The notes below the pieces were generated by a model, which ran no database searches, was not told the DNA's origin, and saw only the letters and a program-made list of their open reading frames with translations. Of a DNA stretch of 64,000 bases, positions 35,427 through 43,773 are shown piece after piece (position 1 is the stretch's first letter; each line of letters opens with the position of its first letter). The position numbers and the translations under genes are program-made. Source of the DNA: Mycobacterium branderi (GTDB taxonomy: Bacteria > Actinomycetota > Actinomycetes > Mycobacteriales > Mycobacteriaceae); NCBI RefSeq assembly GCF_010728725.1, contig NZ_AP022606.1:3100001-3164000 (forward strand), in the 5' to 3' direction.

Positions 35427-35507
35427 AATCGACGACGCCACAACGCTGCGGTGGTATATACGTCCAGCAATAGGTATGTATATATTCGCCCCGGAGGGGT
35501 GGTTCGC

Positions 35508-35714
35508 ATGACCAAGCGACTGATCGACCTAGACGACGATCTCATTGCCGCGGCACAGAGTGAACTGAATACCACGGGTGTTTCGGACACCGTGCGAATG
35601 GCGCTGCAGCAGGCGGCAGCACGGTCGGCCCGGGCGCGCCAGATCGAATGGCTTGAGCAGGGTGGTCTGGACAGCATGGCCGACCCCGATGAACGCGGCG
35701 AAGTGTGGCGCTGA
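35508..35714 (+). CDS. vapB: VapB-family antitoxin
   Basis: A 68-residue antitoxin starting MTKRLIDLDDDLIAAAQ at an ATG preceded by GGAGGGG. The N-terminus forms a ribbon-helix-helix DNA-binding fold; the acidic/tryptophan tail (DERGEVWR) is the toxin-binding part. A direct/inverted TATATAC-type sequence lies at 35453-35486 and may be its operator. Its reading frame is intact while the overlapping VapC gene is broken, so it is an orphan that may still act as a repressor or neutralise related toxins. Confidence 0.85.
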   Translation: MTKRLIDLDDDLIAAAQSELNTTGVSDTVRMALQQAAARSARARQIEWLEQGGLDSMADPDERGEVWR

Positions 35715-36062
35715 TCGCGCGTATTTGATCGACACCAGCGCCGCAGCGAGAATGCGCCATCCAGAGGTGTCTCGCCGTTTGCGGCCGCTGATCGAAGGCG
35801 GCTTGGTCACCACCACAGCATCGCTGGACGCCGAAGCGCTCTACAGTGCACGCGGGCCGGCCGAATACGAACAGCTCTAGGCGGACCGCCGCATCGCGTA
35901 CGAGTATCTCCCGACCAACGACGAGCATTGGCCGACCTGCTCACTGCCACCCTTGCCGCCGCGCACCGACTCATCGTTGTCCACTACGACGCTGACTTCG
36001 AGACAGCCGCAACGGTATTGAGGTTCCAGCACCGCTGGGTGCTACCGCGAGGGACCATCTAG
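35705..36062 (+). pseudogene. vapC: VapC PIN-domain toxin, inactivated
   Basis: The GTG at 35705 overlaps VapB in the normal VapBC manner but the frame stops after seven codons (TGA). One missing base near codon 6 restores YLIDTSAAARMRHPEV, the PIN-domain start with its first acidic residue. Further on, EYEQL is followed by an in-frame TAG (35878-35880) and then the frame resumes with ADRRIAYEYLP. Finally about 20 codons of the middle are missing before DLLTATLAAAHRL, and the C-terminus with HYDADFETAA and HRWVLPRGTI is in another frame. Three independent lesions exclude function. Confidence 0.8.
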
Positions 36063-36069
36063 ACGCGGG

Positions 36070-37227
36070 TCAGTCAGTTGCGAAATCGATGACGCCGCGG
36101 ATTATCTCGCCGCCCCGCAGATCGGCGTAGGCGTCGTTGATGTCGTCGAGGCGGTAGCGCCGCGTGATCATCTCGTCGAGCAGGAGCTGGCCGGTCTGGT
36201 ACAGCCGCGCCAGCCGGACGACGTCGGCCCTCGGGTTGCAGGACCCGAACACCGTGCCGGCCAACGTCTTGTTCATCAGGATGAAGTCCTGCAGGTCCAG
36301 GTTGACCTTGCGGGTCAGCTGCGACGTCATGCCTGTGAGCACACAGGTCCCGCCCTTGCGGGTGAGCTTCAGCGCGCCGCGGACGTCGTCGGGCGTGATT
36401 AGCGACGGCGAGACCACCACCGCGTCGGCCATCACCCCAAAGGTCAAGTCGCGCACCAGATCCAGGGCCTCGGCGGCGGTCGCCGCGCTGTGGGTGGCGC
36501 CGAACCGCCGCGCGGACTTCTGCTTGAATTCCACCGGGTCGACCGCGACGATCTGCGCCGCGCCGTTGATGCGGGCGCCCTGGATGGCGCCGGTGCCGAT
36601 GCCGCCGGCCCCGATCACCACGAGGGTGTCGCCACCGCGGACCCCGCCGCGGTTGACCGCCGACCCGTATCCGGTGGGAATCGCGCATGCCAACAGCGCG
36701 GCGGACACAAGCGGCAGCTCGGGATCGATCTTGACCAGCGAATCTGCCGCCACCACGGTGTGTTCGGCGAACGCGCCGATCTTGGAGATATGCCCCAGCG
36801 GCTTGCCGTCCGCGGTGTGGTGGCGAAACGTCCCGTCGGTCGGCATGCCCGGGGTTAGCGTGCCGATGCCGGCGTCGCACAGATATTCCATTCCCGTTGC
36901 GCACCAACGACATTGCCCACACACCGCAACGAACGAGGTCACCACGTGATCGCCGGGCGCGAATTCGGTGACCCCGTCGCCGACGTCACGGACGATGCCG
37001 GAACCCTCGTGGCCGCCGATCGTCGGGAACATGGTCGGCAGCCCGAGCGAGCGCAAGACGTCGTTGGGCGCGGACATGTCACCCTTGAGGATGTGGTCGT
37101 CGGAGTGGCACAGCCCGGCGGCGGCCATCTCGACCAGCACCTCCCCGGCGCGGGGCGGGTCGAGCTCGAATTCCTCGACAGACCAAGGGCCTCCGACGTC
37201 GTGCAGGATCGCCGCGCGGCTTTTCAT
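36070..37227 (-). CDS. NDMA-dependent-type zinc alcohol dehydrogenase
   Basis: A 385-residue medium-chain dehydrogenase. Catalytic zinc region GLCHSDDH and GGHEGSGIV; structural zinc cysteines in CGQCRWCATGMEYLC; Rossmann motif VIGAGGIGTGA. Sequence style matches the actinobacterial group with tightly bound NAD that uses nitroso-dimethylaniline as artificial acceptor. ATG overlaps the stop of the upstream P450 by 4 bases, so hydroxylation followed by alcohol oxidation in one operon is likely. Confidence 0.92.
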   Translation of the reverse strand: MKSRAAILHDVGGPWSVEEFELDPPRAGEVLVEMAAAGLCHSDDHILKGDMSAPNDVLRSLGLPTMFPTIGGHEGSGIVRDVGDGVTEFAPGDHVVTSFVAVCGQCRWCATGMEYLCDAGIGTLTPGMPTDGTFRHHTADGKPLGHISKIGAFAEHTVVAADSLVKIDPELPLVSAALLACAIPTGYGSAVNRGGVRGGDTLVVIGAGGIGTGAIQGARINGAAQIVAVDPVEFKQKSARRFGATHSAATAAEALDLVRDLTFGVMADAVVVSPSLITPDDVRGALKLTRKGGTCVLTGMTSQLTRKVNLDLQDFILMNKTLAGTVFGSCNPRADVVRLARLYQTGQLLLDEMITRRYRLDDINDAYADLRGGEIIRGVIDFATD

Positions 37228-38420
37228 GACACCGGCGTGAAGGTGACCGGAAGTTTGTTGGGGGAGCGGAACGTGAGTCCCACGATCCTGGCGTCGTCGT
37301 CGGGCGTCAGCGCCAGATTCGTGACCCGGTCGAACAAGCTGTTCAACATGATCCGGGTTTCCAGCCGGGCCAGGTGCATGCCGAGGCACATGTGGATTCC
37401 GCCGGCGAATGCCAGATGCGCCTGCCGGGGCCGGTGGATATCGAAGGTGTTGGGATCGGTCCAGCGGCTTTCGTCGCGGTTGGCCGAACCCATGCACAAG
37501 TCGACCTGTGCGCCGGAAGGGATTGTCTGCCCGCCGATTTCGACGTCTTCGGTGGTGGTGCGCGGAACATTGGTCAGCGGCGTTTCGTACCGCAGTCCCT
37601 CTTCGATCGCCGCAGGGATCAGGCTGCGGTCCCGGTACACCTCCGCCAACTGCTCCGGATGAGTGAGCAACAGATACAGCAGATTGCCCGACGAGCGGTA
37701 GGTGGTCTCCAGGCCGGCGGGCAACAACAGCCGCAGGAACGAGATGATGGCCTCGTCGGTCAGTTTCTCGCCATCGATTTCGGCGCTCACCAGGTCGCCG
37801 ATGATGTCGTCGGTGAGTTTGCGCCGTCGTTGCTCGACCTGGTCGAGGAAGTAGTCGTAGAGGTCGATCGACGCCTTGAGTCCCGCCTCGATGTCGACCG
37901 GGATCGAGATGAGGTCGAACGACAACCGGCGGAACAAGTCGAGATCCTCGCGCGGCAGCCCGAGCAGCGTGGCCGCCACGCGGGTGGGGAATTCGAACGT
38001 CACAGCCTGGACCAAATCGGCTGCGCCGTCGTGCTTGATCTCGTCGACCAGCTGATCGCAGACCGGCCCGATCACCGCCGGTTCCCAGCGCTCCAGCGCG
38101 GTGGCCCGAAATGCCTTGGCCACCAGGTTGCGATGATCGTGATGCTCTTTGCCGCCCATCGCCAGAATGGTGTGCCCGATGACCAGGCCGATGGTCTGGT
38201 CGTAGCCGTGCGAGCTGAACACCCGGTCGTCGCGGAAGGCGTGGAAGACGTCGTCGTAGCCGAACAACACCCATTCATCGCTTGGTTTGAGCTCCTCCGG
38301 GAGCTGCGATTGGTCCGTGAGCGAACCATGCCAGACCGGTTCGGTGCGCCGCTTGTACTCGAAAAACGGATACGGGCTGGTTTGGCCGGTGAAGTCGAGC
38401 GTGACGGTGCTGATTGCCAT
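37224..38420 (-). CDS. cytochrome P450
   Basis: A 398-residue P450 similar to the one at 15731: I-helix AGLETT, ExxR in EEGLRYE and haem loop FAGGIHMCLGMHLARLE, in which the first glycine of FGxGxHxC is alanine. Start ATG 38420 was chosen because AGGAAGG lies 6 bases before it; an ATG at 38426 falls on that site. The alcohol dehydrogenase gene overlaps its end. It is likely a hydroxylase of an alkyl or ring carbon, with the product oxidised by the next enzyme. Confidence 0.92.
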   Translation of the reverse strand: MAISTVTLDFTGQTSPYPFFEYKRRTEPVWHGSLTDQSQLPEELKPSDEWVLFGYDDVFHAFRDDRVFSSHGYDQTIGLVIGHTILAMGGKEHHDHRNLVAKAFRATALERWEPAVIGPVCDQLVDEIKHDGAADLVQAVTFEFPTRVAATLLGLPREDLDLFRRLSFDLISIPVDIEAGLKASIDLYDYFLDQVEQRRRKLTDDIIGDLVSAEIDGEKLTDEAIISFLRLLLPAGLETTYRSSGNLLYLLLTHPEQLAEVYRDRSLIPAAIEEGLRYETPLTNVPRTTTEDVEIGGQTIPSGAQVDLCMGSANRDESRWTDPNTFDIHRPRQAHLAFAGGIHMCLGMHLARLETRIMLNSLFDRVTNLALTPDDDARIVGLTFRSPNKLPVTFTPVS

Positions 38421-38573
38421 CAGCATCCTTCCTGAGCAGCCGGGGCCGGGAACTGAATATAGCTATCATAGTATAAATAGCAACGTAGCCCAACGACGGC
38501 TGTGCGCACCGCAGCACAGGAGAGCCTCAGCCGCCGATGTCCTTGCCGCGGCCGGGAATTCAGAGTTGTCTTA

Positions 38574-39194
38574 TTAGACTGGTTCGAATTTCGTGATCAG
38601 CCACGTGTTGTCGACTTTGGTCATCGACACCAGCACGCTGCTGGCCGCCATGGCCGGGTCGGGCCGGTCCTTGCTGATCGTGCTCTGGTTGACGAAGACC
38701 AGCACGACCGCCGAGTTCGGATGCATTTCCGTCACTGCGGCCTGCACCACCTGGGCGGTGGTGGTCACCGCTTTCTCCTTGGCCGCGGGAGTCACGATCT
38801 GCCGGGTGAACTCGTCGTAGTAATTCAGGAAGTCGCCCGTGAGGTGTGACTTGGCGGCCGCGAAATCCTGGTCGAGCGTTTCGGGTTTGTAGGTCAGCAG
38901 CGCGACGGTGCCGTCCTTTGCGGCGTTGACCGCCGCCTGCGCGGCGGCGTGGTCGGTCTGCTGGTCGGGCCGGTACTGCTTGAAATACAGCCATGCCGCC
39001 AACCCGGCGGAGGCCAGCAGTAACAGCACCAACACGACCGGAACGACCTTGACTCGCAGCGTGATCTTCCCGCGAGTGGCCTTCGGCGGTGCTTGCTTCA
39101 CGTCGGTGGCTTTGTCGATCTCCACGCCTTCGGTGGCCTCGACGTCACGCGTCTCGTCGGCGTTTTCCGTCTCGGTCTTGTCGTCCACGTTCAC
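38574..39194 (-). CDS. Mce-associated membrane protein
   Basis: About 206 residues: an acidic cytoplasmic N-terminus, one membrane span ([22 protein letters not shown]) and an external C-terminal domain (NTF2-like) ending [11 protein letters not shown]. This is the layout of the Mas proteins that accompany Mce lipid importers. The GTG overlaps the stop of the paralogous upstream gene. No mce or yrbE gene is present in the window, so the pair is detached from any Mce operon. Uptake or envelope role for the hydrophobic substrate is inferred. Confidence 0.85.
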   Translation of the reverse strand: MNVDDKTETENADETRDVEATEGVEIDKATDVKQAPPKATRGKITLRVKVVPVVLVLLLLASAGLAAWLYFKQYRPDQQTDHAAAQAAVNAAKDGTVALLTYKPETLDQDFAAAKSHLTGDFLNYYDEFTRQIVTPAAKEKAVTTTAQVVQAAVTEMHPNSAVVLVFVNQSTISKDRPDPAMAASSVLVSMTKVDNTWLITKFEPV

Positions 39195-39952
39195 AACACG
39201 AACTCGACTTTCGACATCTTGATCTGATCGCCGTCCCGGGACACGGTGACGCGTAACCGGAACGATCGCGGTTCTTCTTTGGCGCCAGCGGCATTGGTGA
39301 CGCGTTCGTTGGCCAGCACCAGGACGACGGCGGAATCCTTGCCCGTCGATTCGATCCCGGTTGTCTTCGCCGAACCTTCGGTGACGACCTTGGACTGCTC
39401 GACGACCGAGGTGAAATCGGCTGCGCGCTTTTGAAAGTCGTCGCGGAATTCGCCGGTGGAGCTGTCGATGACCCGCTGGACGTCCTCTTTGGCCTTGTGG
39501 AAGTCCAGCGACATCATGTTGACCACGCCTTGCCGGGCCGCCGCCATAAACGCGGCATCTCGCTGGCGTTGCTGATCGACGGTGTGGTGGTGCCACAGCA
39601 TGTATCCGCTGGCGCCGAGCAGAGCGCAGATCGCGACGATCGCGGCGGCGGCCAGCGTCCTGGCCGCGATGCGCGCCCACCGCCGGGGAGGTGCTGTGAC
39701 GGCCGGCGACTCGGCTGGTTCGGTGGGCTCGGGGCTAACCTCGTCCGTCTCGGTGGTCTCGGCCTCGGTGTCCTCGGCTGGGGCCTTGGCCTCAGCCTCG
39801 GCCTCGCGGCGCAGTCGAATGGCCCGCGCCCGGGCGCGCGCCGCGGCGGCCAGCGCTTCGGCTTCGGCGGCTTCGGCCTCGGCCTGCTCGGCCAGCGCGA
39901 GGGCGTCCTCTTTCGTCTTGGCGTCGTCGGGCCGGTCTGCGTCGTCAGCCAC
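39191..39952 (-). CDS. Mce-associated membrane protein with Ala/Glu-rich N-terminal extension
   Basis: A 253-residue protein. Residues 1 to about 90 are a low-complexity Ala/Glu coiled-coil-like stretch ([20 protein letters not shown]), followed by one membrane span ([20 protein letters not shown]) and an extracellular domain ending KMSKVEFVL. It is the first of two coupled Mas genes (4-base overlap). GTG start. The same orientation as the P450/alcohol dehydrogenase operon downstream suggests it is part of the same regulon. Confidence 0.85.
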   Translation of the reverse strand: MADDADRPDDAKTKEDALALAEQAEAEAAEAEALAAAARARARAIRLRREAEAEAKAPAEDTEAETTETDEVSPEPTEPAESPAVTAPPRRWARIAARTLAAAAIVAICALLGASGYMLWHHHTVDQQRQRDAAFMAAARQGVVNMMSLDFHKAKEDVQRVIDSSTGEFRDDFQKRAADFTSVVEQSKVVTEGSAKTTGIESTGKDSAVVLVLANERVTNAAGAKEEPRSFRLRVTVSRDGDQIKMSKVEFVL

Positions 39953-40001
39953 GGCCGACCCACCTTCTCAACGTCATTATCGACTGAACTCCGGTATCTC
40001 T

Positions 40002-40009
40002 TACTGTAC
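40002..40009. promoter_or_regulatory. possible half-operator TTACTGTA
   Basis: Matches one arm of the shared palindrome at 7 of 8 positions and is identical to the right half at 30356. The facing half (39991-39998, TCCGGTAT) matches only 5 of 8. It is placed between the divergent Mas and acyl-CoA dehydrogenase genes, which is the only reason to note it. Confidence 0.3.
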
Positions 40010-40085
40010 GGCTCATTGCTACCATCGGGGGACCAGCGAACCCCCGACTGGGACCGATCGGCGAAGGAAGGCCGTAGCCCGCACC

Positions 40086-41219
40086 ATGACTGCCGTCGAC
40101 TCCCCCGAAAAGATACTCTTCGCCTCCACCACCCAAGCATTTCTCCAAAAAGAGGTGCCGCTGAGCCGGGTGCGTGAGCTGCATGCAGCGGGTATCTCGT
40201 TCGACCGGGACTGGTGGCGACGCGCCGCCGAGCTGGGCTGGGCGGGCCTGCTGGTCCCCGAGGAGCTGGGCGGGGGCAGCGTCTCGGAGAGCGGCGTCGC
40301 GGATCTGGCCATGGTCGCCGAACTGCTCGGCAAGACCGTCGCTCCGGGGCCGCTCTATCCGGTTAGCGTCGTGCTGGCCGGGCTGGTGGATTGCGCCGAG
40401 CCGGAAACCCATGCGGCGACGATCGAATCGCTGATAGCCGGCCAGACCGTGGCGTCCTGGGCCGTCTATGAGCCAGGCCGGGGCTGGGCGCCGCACCAGC
40501 CGTCGGTGACCGCCACCGCGACCGGCTCGGGTTACCGCATCGACGGTGTGAAGGACCGCGTGGAGGCGGGCGCCCAGAGCGATCTGCTGTTGGTGGTGGC
40601 GCGCGGCGACGACGGTGTGCGGCAGTTCCTGGTGCCCACGGATGCGCCCGGGGTGAGCGTCGAGCCGCAGCAGTCCATCGATTTGGTCAAGCAGTACGCC
40701 CGGGTGCGATTCGACGGCGTGCCTGTTGAGGCCGCGGTCGGCAGCGCTGCCGAGACCGCCGCGCTGATCGAGCGGCAAAGCCAGATCGCGCAGGTGCTGC
40801 AGTGCGCCGAAGTGGTAGGGATCTTGCAGACGGTGTTCGACTTCACCGTGCAGTGGGCGCTGGACCGGCACACCTTCGGCCGACCGTTGGCGTCGTATCA
40901 AGCGCTGAAGCATCGCTTCGCGGATATGAAGATGTGGTTGGAGGCATGCCGGGCGACGACGGGCGCGGCGGTCGCCGACATCGCCGCTCGCTCACCAGAA
41001 GCCGGGTTGTCGGCCAGCATCGCCAAGTCCTACGTGGGCGAGATGTCGCCGCAGATCGTGCAGGGCTGCGTGCAAATGCACGGCGGGATCGGGGTGACCT
41101 GGGAGCACGACCTACACCTGTATCTGCGTCGAGTTGCGTTGTACCGCTCCATGTTCGGCACACCCGAAGATCACAACCTGGCGGTGTACGCGTGGAAGGA
41201 AGCCGCGAGGTCGGCGTGA
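40086..41219 (+). CDS. acyl-CoA dehydrogenase, partner subunit
   Basis: A 377-residue dehydrogenase-like protein (WAGLLVPEELGGGSVSE, TVQWALDRHTFGRPLASYQALKH, CVQMHGGIGVTWEHDLHLYLRR). It forms an adjacent pair with the next gene, which begins within its stop codon (TGATG), a layout usual for two-subunit acyl-CoA dehydrogenases of sterol and side-chain catabolism. The ATG at 40086 gives a normal N-terminus; the frame is open further upstream without support. Confidence 0.9.
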   Translation: MTAVDSPEKILFASTTQAFLQKEVPLSRVRELHAAGISFDRDWWRRAAELGWAGLLVPEELGGGSVSESGVADLAMVAELLGKTVAPGPLYPVSVVLAGLVDCAEPETHAATIESLIAGQTVASWAVYEPGRGWAPHQPSVTATATGSGYRIDGVKDRVEAGAQSDLLLVVARGDDGVRQFLVPTDAPGVSVEPQQSIDLVKQYARVRFDGVPVEAAVGSAAETAALIERQSQIAQVLQCAEVVGILQTVFDFTVQWALDRHTFGRPLASYQALKHRFADMKMWLEACRATTGAAVADIAARSPEAGLSASIAKSYVGEMSPQIVQGCVQMHGGIGVTWEHDLHLYLRRVALYRSMFGTPEDHNLAVYAWKEAARSA

Positions 41220-42436
41220 TGGCCGAATCCGTTGAGCAGTTCCGTGCGCGTGCCCGGGCCTGGTTGGCCGAGAACATGCCGCGGATCGACCCGGCCGCTC
41301 CGCCGGCTGCGCATCGCGACGACGAACGCAGCTGGCGCCGGGCCCGGGAACTGCAAAAGCGGCTCTACGGCGGCGGTTTCGCCGGTATCTGCTTTCCTCG
41401 CGAATACGGCGGGCTGGGTCTGGACTACGAGTACCAGAAGGCGTTCGACGAGGAGAGCGCTAATTACGAGATGCCGCTGATCCTCAACACGCCGACGTTC
41501 ACGATCTGCTGCGCGACGCTGCTCGACACCGGCAGCGAGGAGCAGAAGAAGCAACACATCGCGGCGGCGCTGCGTGGCGACGAGGTGCTGGTGCAGCTGT
41601 TGAGTGAACCCAGCGGGGGATCGGACCTGGCTGGTGTGCTCACCCGCGCCGACCGCAACGGCGATCGCTGGGTGATCAACGGCGCAAAAACGTGGAGCAC
41701 CAGTGCTTTTGCCGCCGACTACGGGTTGTGTTTGGCGCGCACGAACTGGGACGTGCCCAAGCACGACGGCCTGACCATGTTTTTGGTGCCGATCGCTCAT
41801 CCCGGAATCACGTTGCGGCGCATCACTCAACTCAACGGCTCGACGGAGTTCTGCGAAGAGTTCCTCGACAACGTGGATGTCGGCGACGACGCGGTCGTCG
41901 GCGAGGTCAACAAGGGGTGGGTGGTGGCGTCGCGGCAGCTCTATCACGAGCGCCGCGCGGTGGGGCAGAGCTCCGAATTCGCCAGCGGCACAGGCAGTGA
42001 GGGCGGCCGGTCGACGCCGGTGGACTATGTGGCGCTCATCGAGAAGACCGGGCAGGCCGGCAACGAGCGGCTGCGGGAGATGGCCGGGCGGGTGCTGGTG
42101 CATCGCGCGGTCAGCGACCAGTTGTCGGACCATGTGTATCGCAGCGTGCGCGACGGCACACTGCCGCCGGCCGGTGGCACGCTGATCCGGCTCTTCCACG
42201 CCGAGACGGTGACGTTGGATATGGACACCGGGTTGGCGATCACCGGGTCGACCGGGGTGGTCGGCGAGCCGGGGCAGGGCCTGGAGACCGGGCTGCGGTA
42301 TCTGGCCCGCCAGACGGTCTGCCTGGGCGGCGGCACAACGGAGATGGCGCGCAACGTGATTGGCGAGCGGGTGCTGAACTTCCCGCGCGAGTACGCCGCC
42401 GACCGCGGCGTGCCGTTCAAAGACGTCCGACGCTGA
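41219..42436 (+). CDS. acyl-CoA dehydrogenase, partner subunit
   Basis: A 405-residue FAD enzyme: GGFAGICFPREYGGLGLDYEYQ, LSEPSGGSDLAGV (flavin contact), WVINGAKTWSTSA and the C-terminal LGGGTTEMARNVIGER. ATG overlaps the previous stop by one base, so translation is coupled. The stop codon lies in the first arm of a perfect inverted repeat. Expected to act with the previous gene product as a heteromer; the substrate is unknown. Confidence 0.92.
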   Translation: MAESVEQFRARARAWLAENMPRIDPAAPPAAHRDDERSWRRARELQKRLYGGGFAGICFPREYGGLGLDYEYQKAFDEESANYEMPLILNTPTFTICCATLLDTGSEEQKKQHIAAALRGDEVLVQLLSEPSGGSDLAGVLTRADRNGDRWVINGAKTWSTSAFAADYGLCLARTNWDVPKHDGLTMFLVPIAHPGITLRRITQLNGSTEFCEEFLDNVDVGDDAVVGEVNKGWVVASRQLYHERRAVGQSSEFASGTGSEGGRSTPVDYVALIEKTGQAGNERLREMAGRVLVHRAVSDQLSDHVYRSVRDGTLPPAGGTLIRLFHAETVTLDMDTGLAITGSTGVVGEPGQGLETGLRYLARQTVCLGGGTTEMARNVIGERVLNFPREYAADRGVPFKDVRR

Positions 42437-42490
42437 GCAGACGCAGAATCGCACTGTGCTGGAACGAAACGTGCGATTCTGCGTCTGCTC
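42435..42490. terminator. perfect 20-base inverted repeat between convergent genes
   Basis: Arms at 42435-42454 and 42471-42490 are exact reverse complements around a 16-base loop. The left arm begins in the stop codon of the dehydrogenase and the right arm ends 6 bases from the stop of the amidohydrolase. It can act as a terminator for both strands. Its CAGACGCAGAATCGCAC core looks like a dispersed mycobacterial intergenic palindrome. Confidence 0.7.
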
Positions 42491-42496
42491 GCGCGG

Positions 42497-43690
42497 TTAG
42501 GCGGGTACCGGCTTGGCGATCTTGAATAGCTCCATCATGTTGCCGCCCATGATCTTTTCCACGTCGGCCTGGTCGAGTTCGGTGAGCTCGTCGACGAACG
42601 TAAGCGGATCGGCGAGGCCTTCGGGATGCGGCCAGTCCGAACCGAACACCACCCGATCCGAGCCCACCATGCTGACGATCTCGGCGAACCGATCCTCCCA
42701 GAACGGGCTGATGTAGATGCACCGCTTGAAGGCCTCGATGGGATCCTCGCTGAACGCGTTGGGCATCTTCTTGTAGACACCCTTGAGTGCCTTGAACAGG
42801 TGCGGCACCCACTCAGCGCCGTTCTCGATGGAGAGGATTCGCAGTTCCGGGTTGCGGGACAACGCGCCGTGGCAGATCAACGCCCCCATCGCGTCCTCGA
42901 TCGGGCGATGGCCCATCACCAGCATCCGAAACGCGGTCGGCCGGAACGGCAGGAACTCGTCACCGGGTTCCCACACGTTCGCGAATTCGGCGTACCCACT
43001 GTCGGATGCGTGCATCGATACGGGGATGCCCGCCTTGACGCAGGCCTGCCAGAACGGGTCGAACTCCTCCAAGCCGAATGAGCGGGTGCCCTTGTAACCC
43101 GGGACCGGCGCGGGGCGGACCAGCACCGTGCGCGCGCCGCGCTCCAGACACCACTCGAGTTCTTCCAGGGCCCGCTCGACGATGGGCAGGGTGATTACCG
43201 GGGTGGCGAAGATGCGGTCCTTGTAGTTGAACGACCACGTCTCGTACATCCATTGGTTGAGCGCGTGGATGACGTCGTGGGTCATCTCCGGGTCGTCCTT
43301 CATGCGCTCTTCGACCAGGCTGGCCAGCGTCGGGAACATCAGCGCGTAGTCGACGCCGAGCTCGTCCATGACCTCCAGCCGCGGGCCGGGCTCGCGGAAG
43401 GCGGGAATCGCCTTCATCGGCTCGCCCATGATCTCGCGGAAGCTCTTGCCGCCGCTGCCGTGCCGGAAGTACTCCTCCTGGGCGCCGGGACGGGCCACCA
43501 CCTCGAAGGTGGGGTTGGGAATGTATTCGCTGATGTGGCCGCGGACCACGATCTTGGTCCGGCCGCGGACCTGCACGTAGTCGATGACGTGCTTGCGGTT
43601 GTCCGGCAGGAACTTGGTCAGCGCCTCCTGCGGCTCGTACATGTGGTTGTCAGCATCGAACACCGGAAAGGACAGTTCGCGAGACGGCAT
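42497..43690 (-). CDS. amidohydrolase-2 (ACMSD-like) family protein
   Basis: A 397-residue TIM-barrel protein paralogous to the one at 2794. Metal-site motifs are FDADNHMYEP (DxH form), MHASDSGY and FGSDWPHPEG. ATG 43690 follows AAGGAG. A perfect palindrome lies 31 bases upstream (43721-43739), close to the end of a TetR-hot-dog gene on the same strand, so repression by that protein is likely. The reaction could be a decarboxylation or hydrolysis of a ring-cleavage intermediate. Confidence 0.9.
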   Translation of the reverse strand: MPSRELSFPVFDADNHMYEPQEALTKFLPDNRKHVIDYVQVRGRTKIVVRGHISEYIPNPTFEVVARPGAQEEYFRHGSGGKSFREIMGEPMKAIPAFREPGPRLEVMDELGVDYALMFPTLASLVEERMKDDPEMTHDVIHALNQWMYETWSFNYKDRIFATPVITLPIVERALEELEWCLERGARTVLVRPAPVPGYKGTRSFGLEEFDPFWQACVKAGIPVSMHASDSGYAEFANVWEPGDEFLPFRPTAFRMLVMGHRPIEDAMGALICHGALSRNPELRILSIENGAEWVPHLFKALKGVYKKMPNAFSEDPIEAFKRCIYISPFWEDRFAEIVSMVGSDRVVFGSDWPHPEGLADPLTFVDELTELDQADVEKIMGGNMMELFKIAKPVPA

Positions 43691-43720
43691 GGCGACTCCT
43701 TGCAGTGGTGGCCCAGCGTA

Positions 43721-43739
43721 GTGGTAATGACATTACCAC
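43721..43739. promoter_or_regulatory. perfect palindromic operator GTGGTAAT-GAC-ATTACCAC
   Basis: An exact 8-3-8 palindrome, the same architecture as the TACTGTAA sites but with a different sequence. It lies in the 83-base gap between the TetR-hot-dog gene and the amidohydrolase it would control. An ATTACC half-copy occurs at 44835-44840, upstream of the TetR gene. It probably binds the adjacent TetR protein. Confidence 0.7.
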
Positions 43740-43773
43740 CCTAATCCGTAATGCGTAACAGTCGGCGGCGCTT

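Noticed and set aside
38455..38485. AT-rich sequence upstream of the P450 with TACTATGA-like half-site on the minus strand
   Set aside because: Only one half resembles the operator; the other arm matches 3 of 8, no better than chance in AT-rich promoter DNA.
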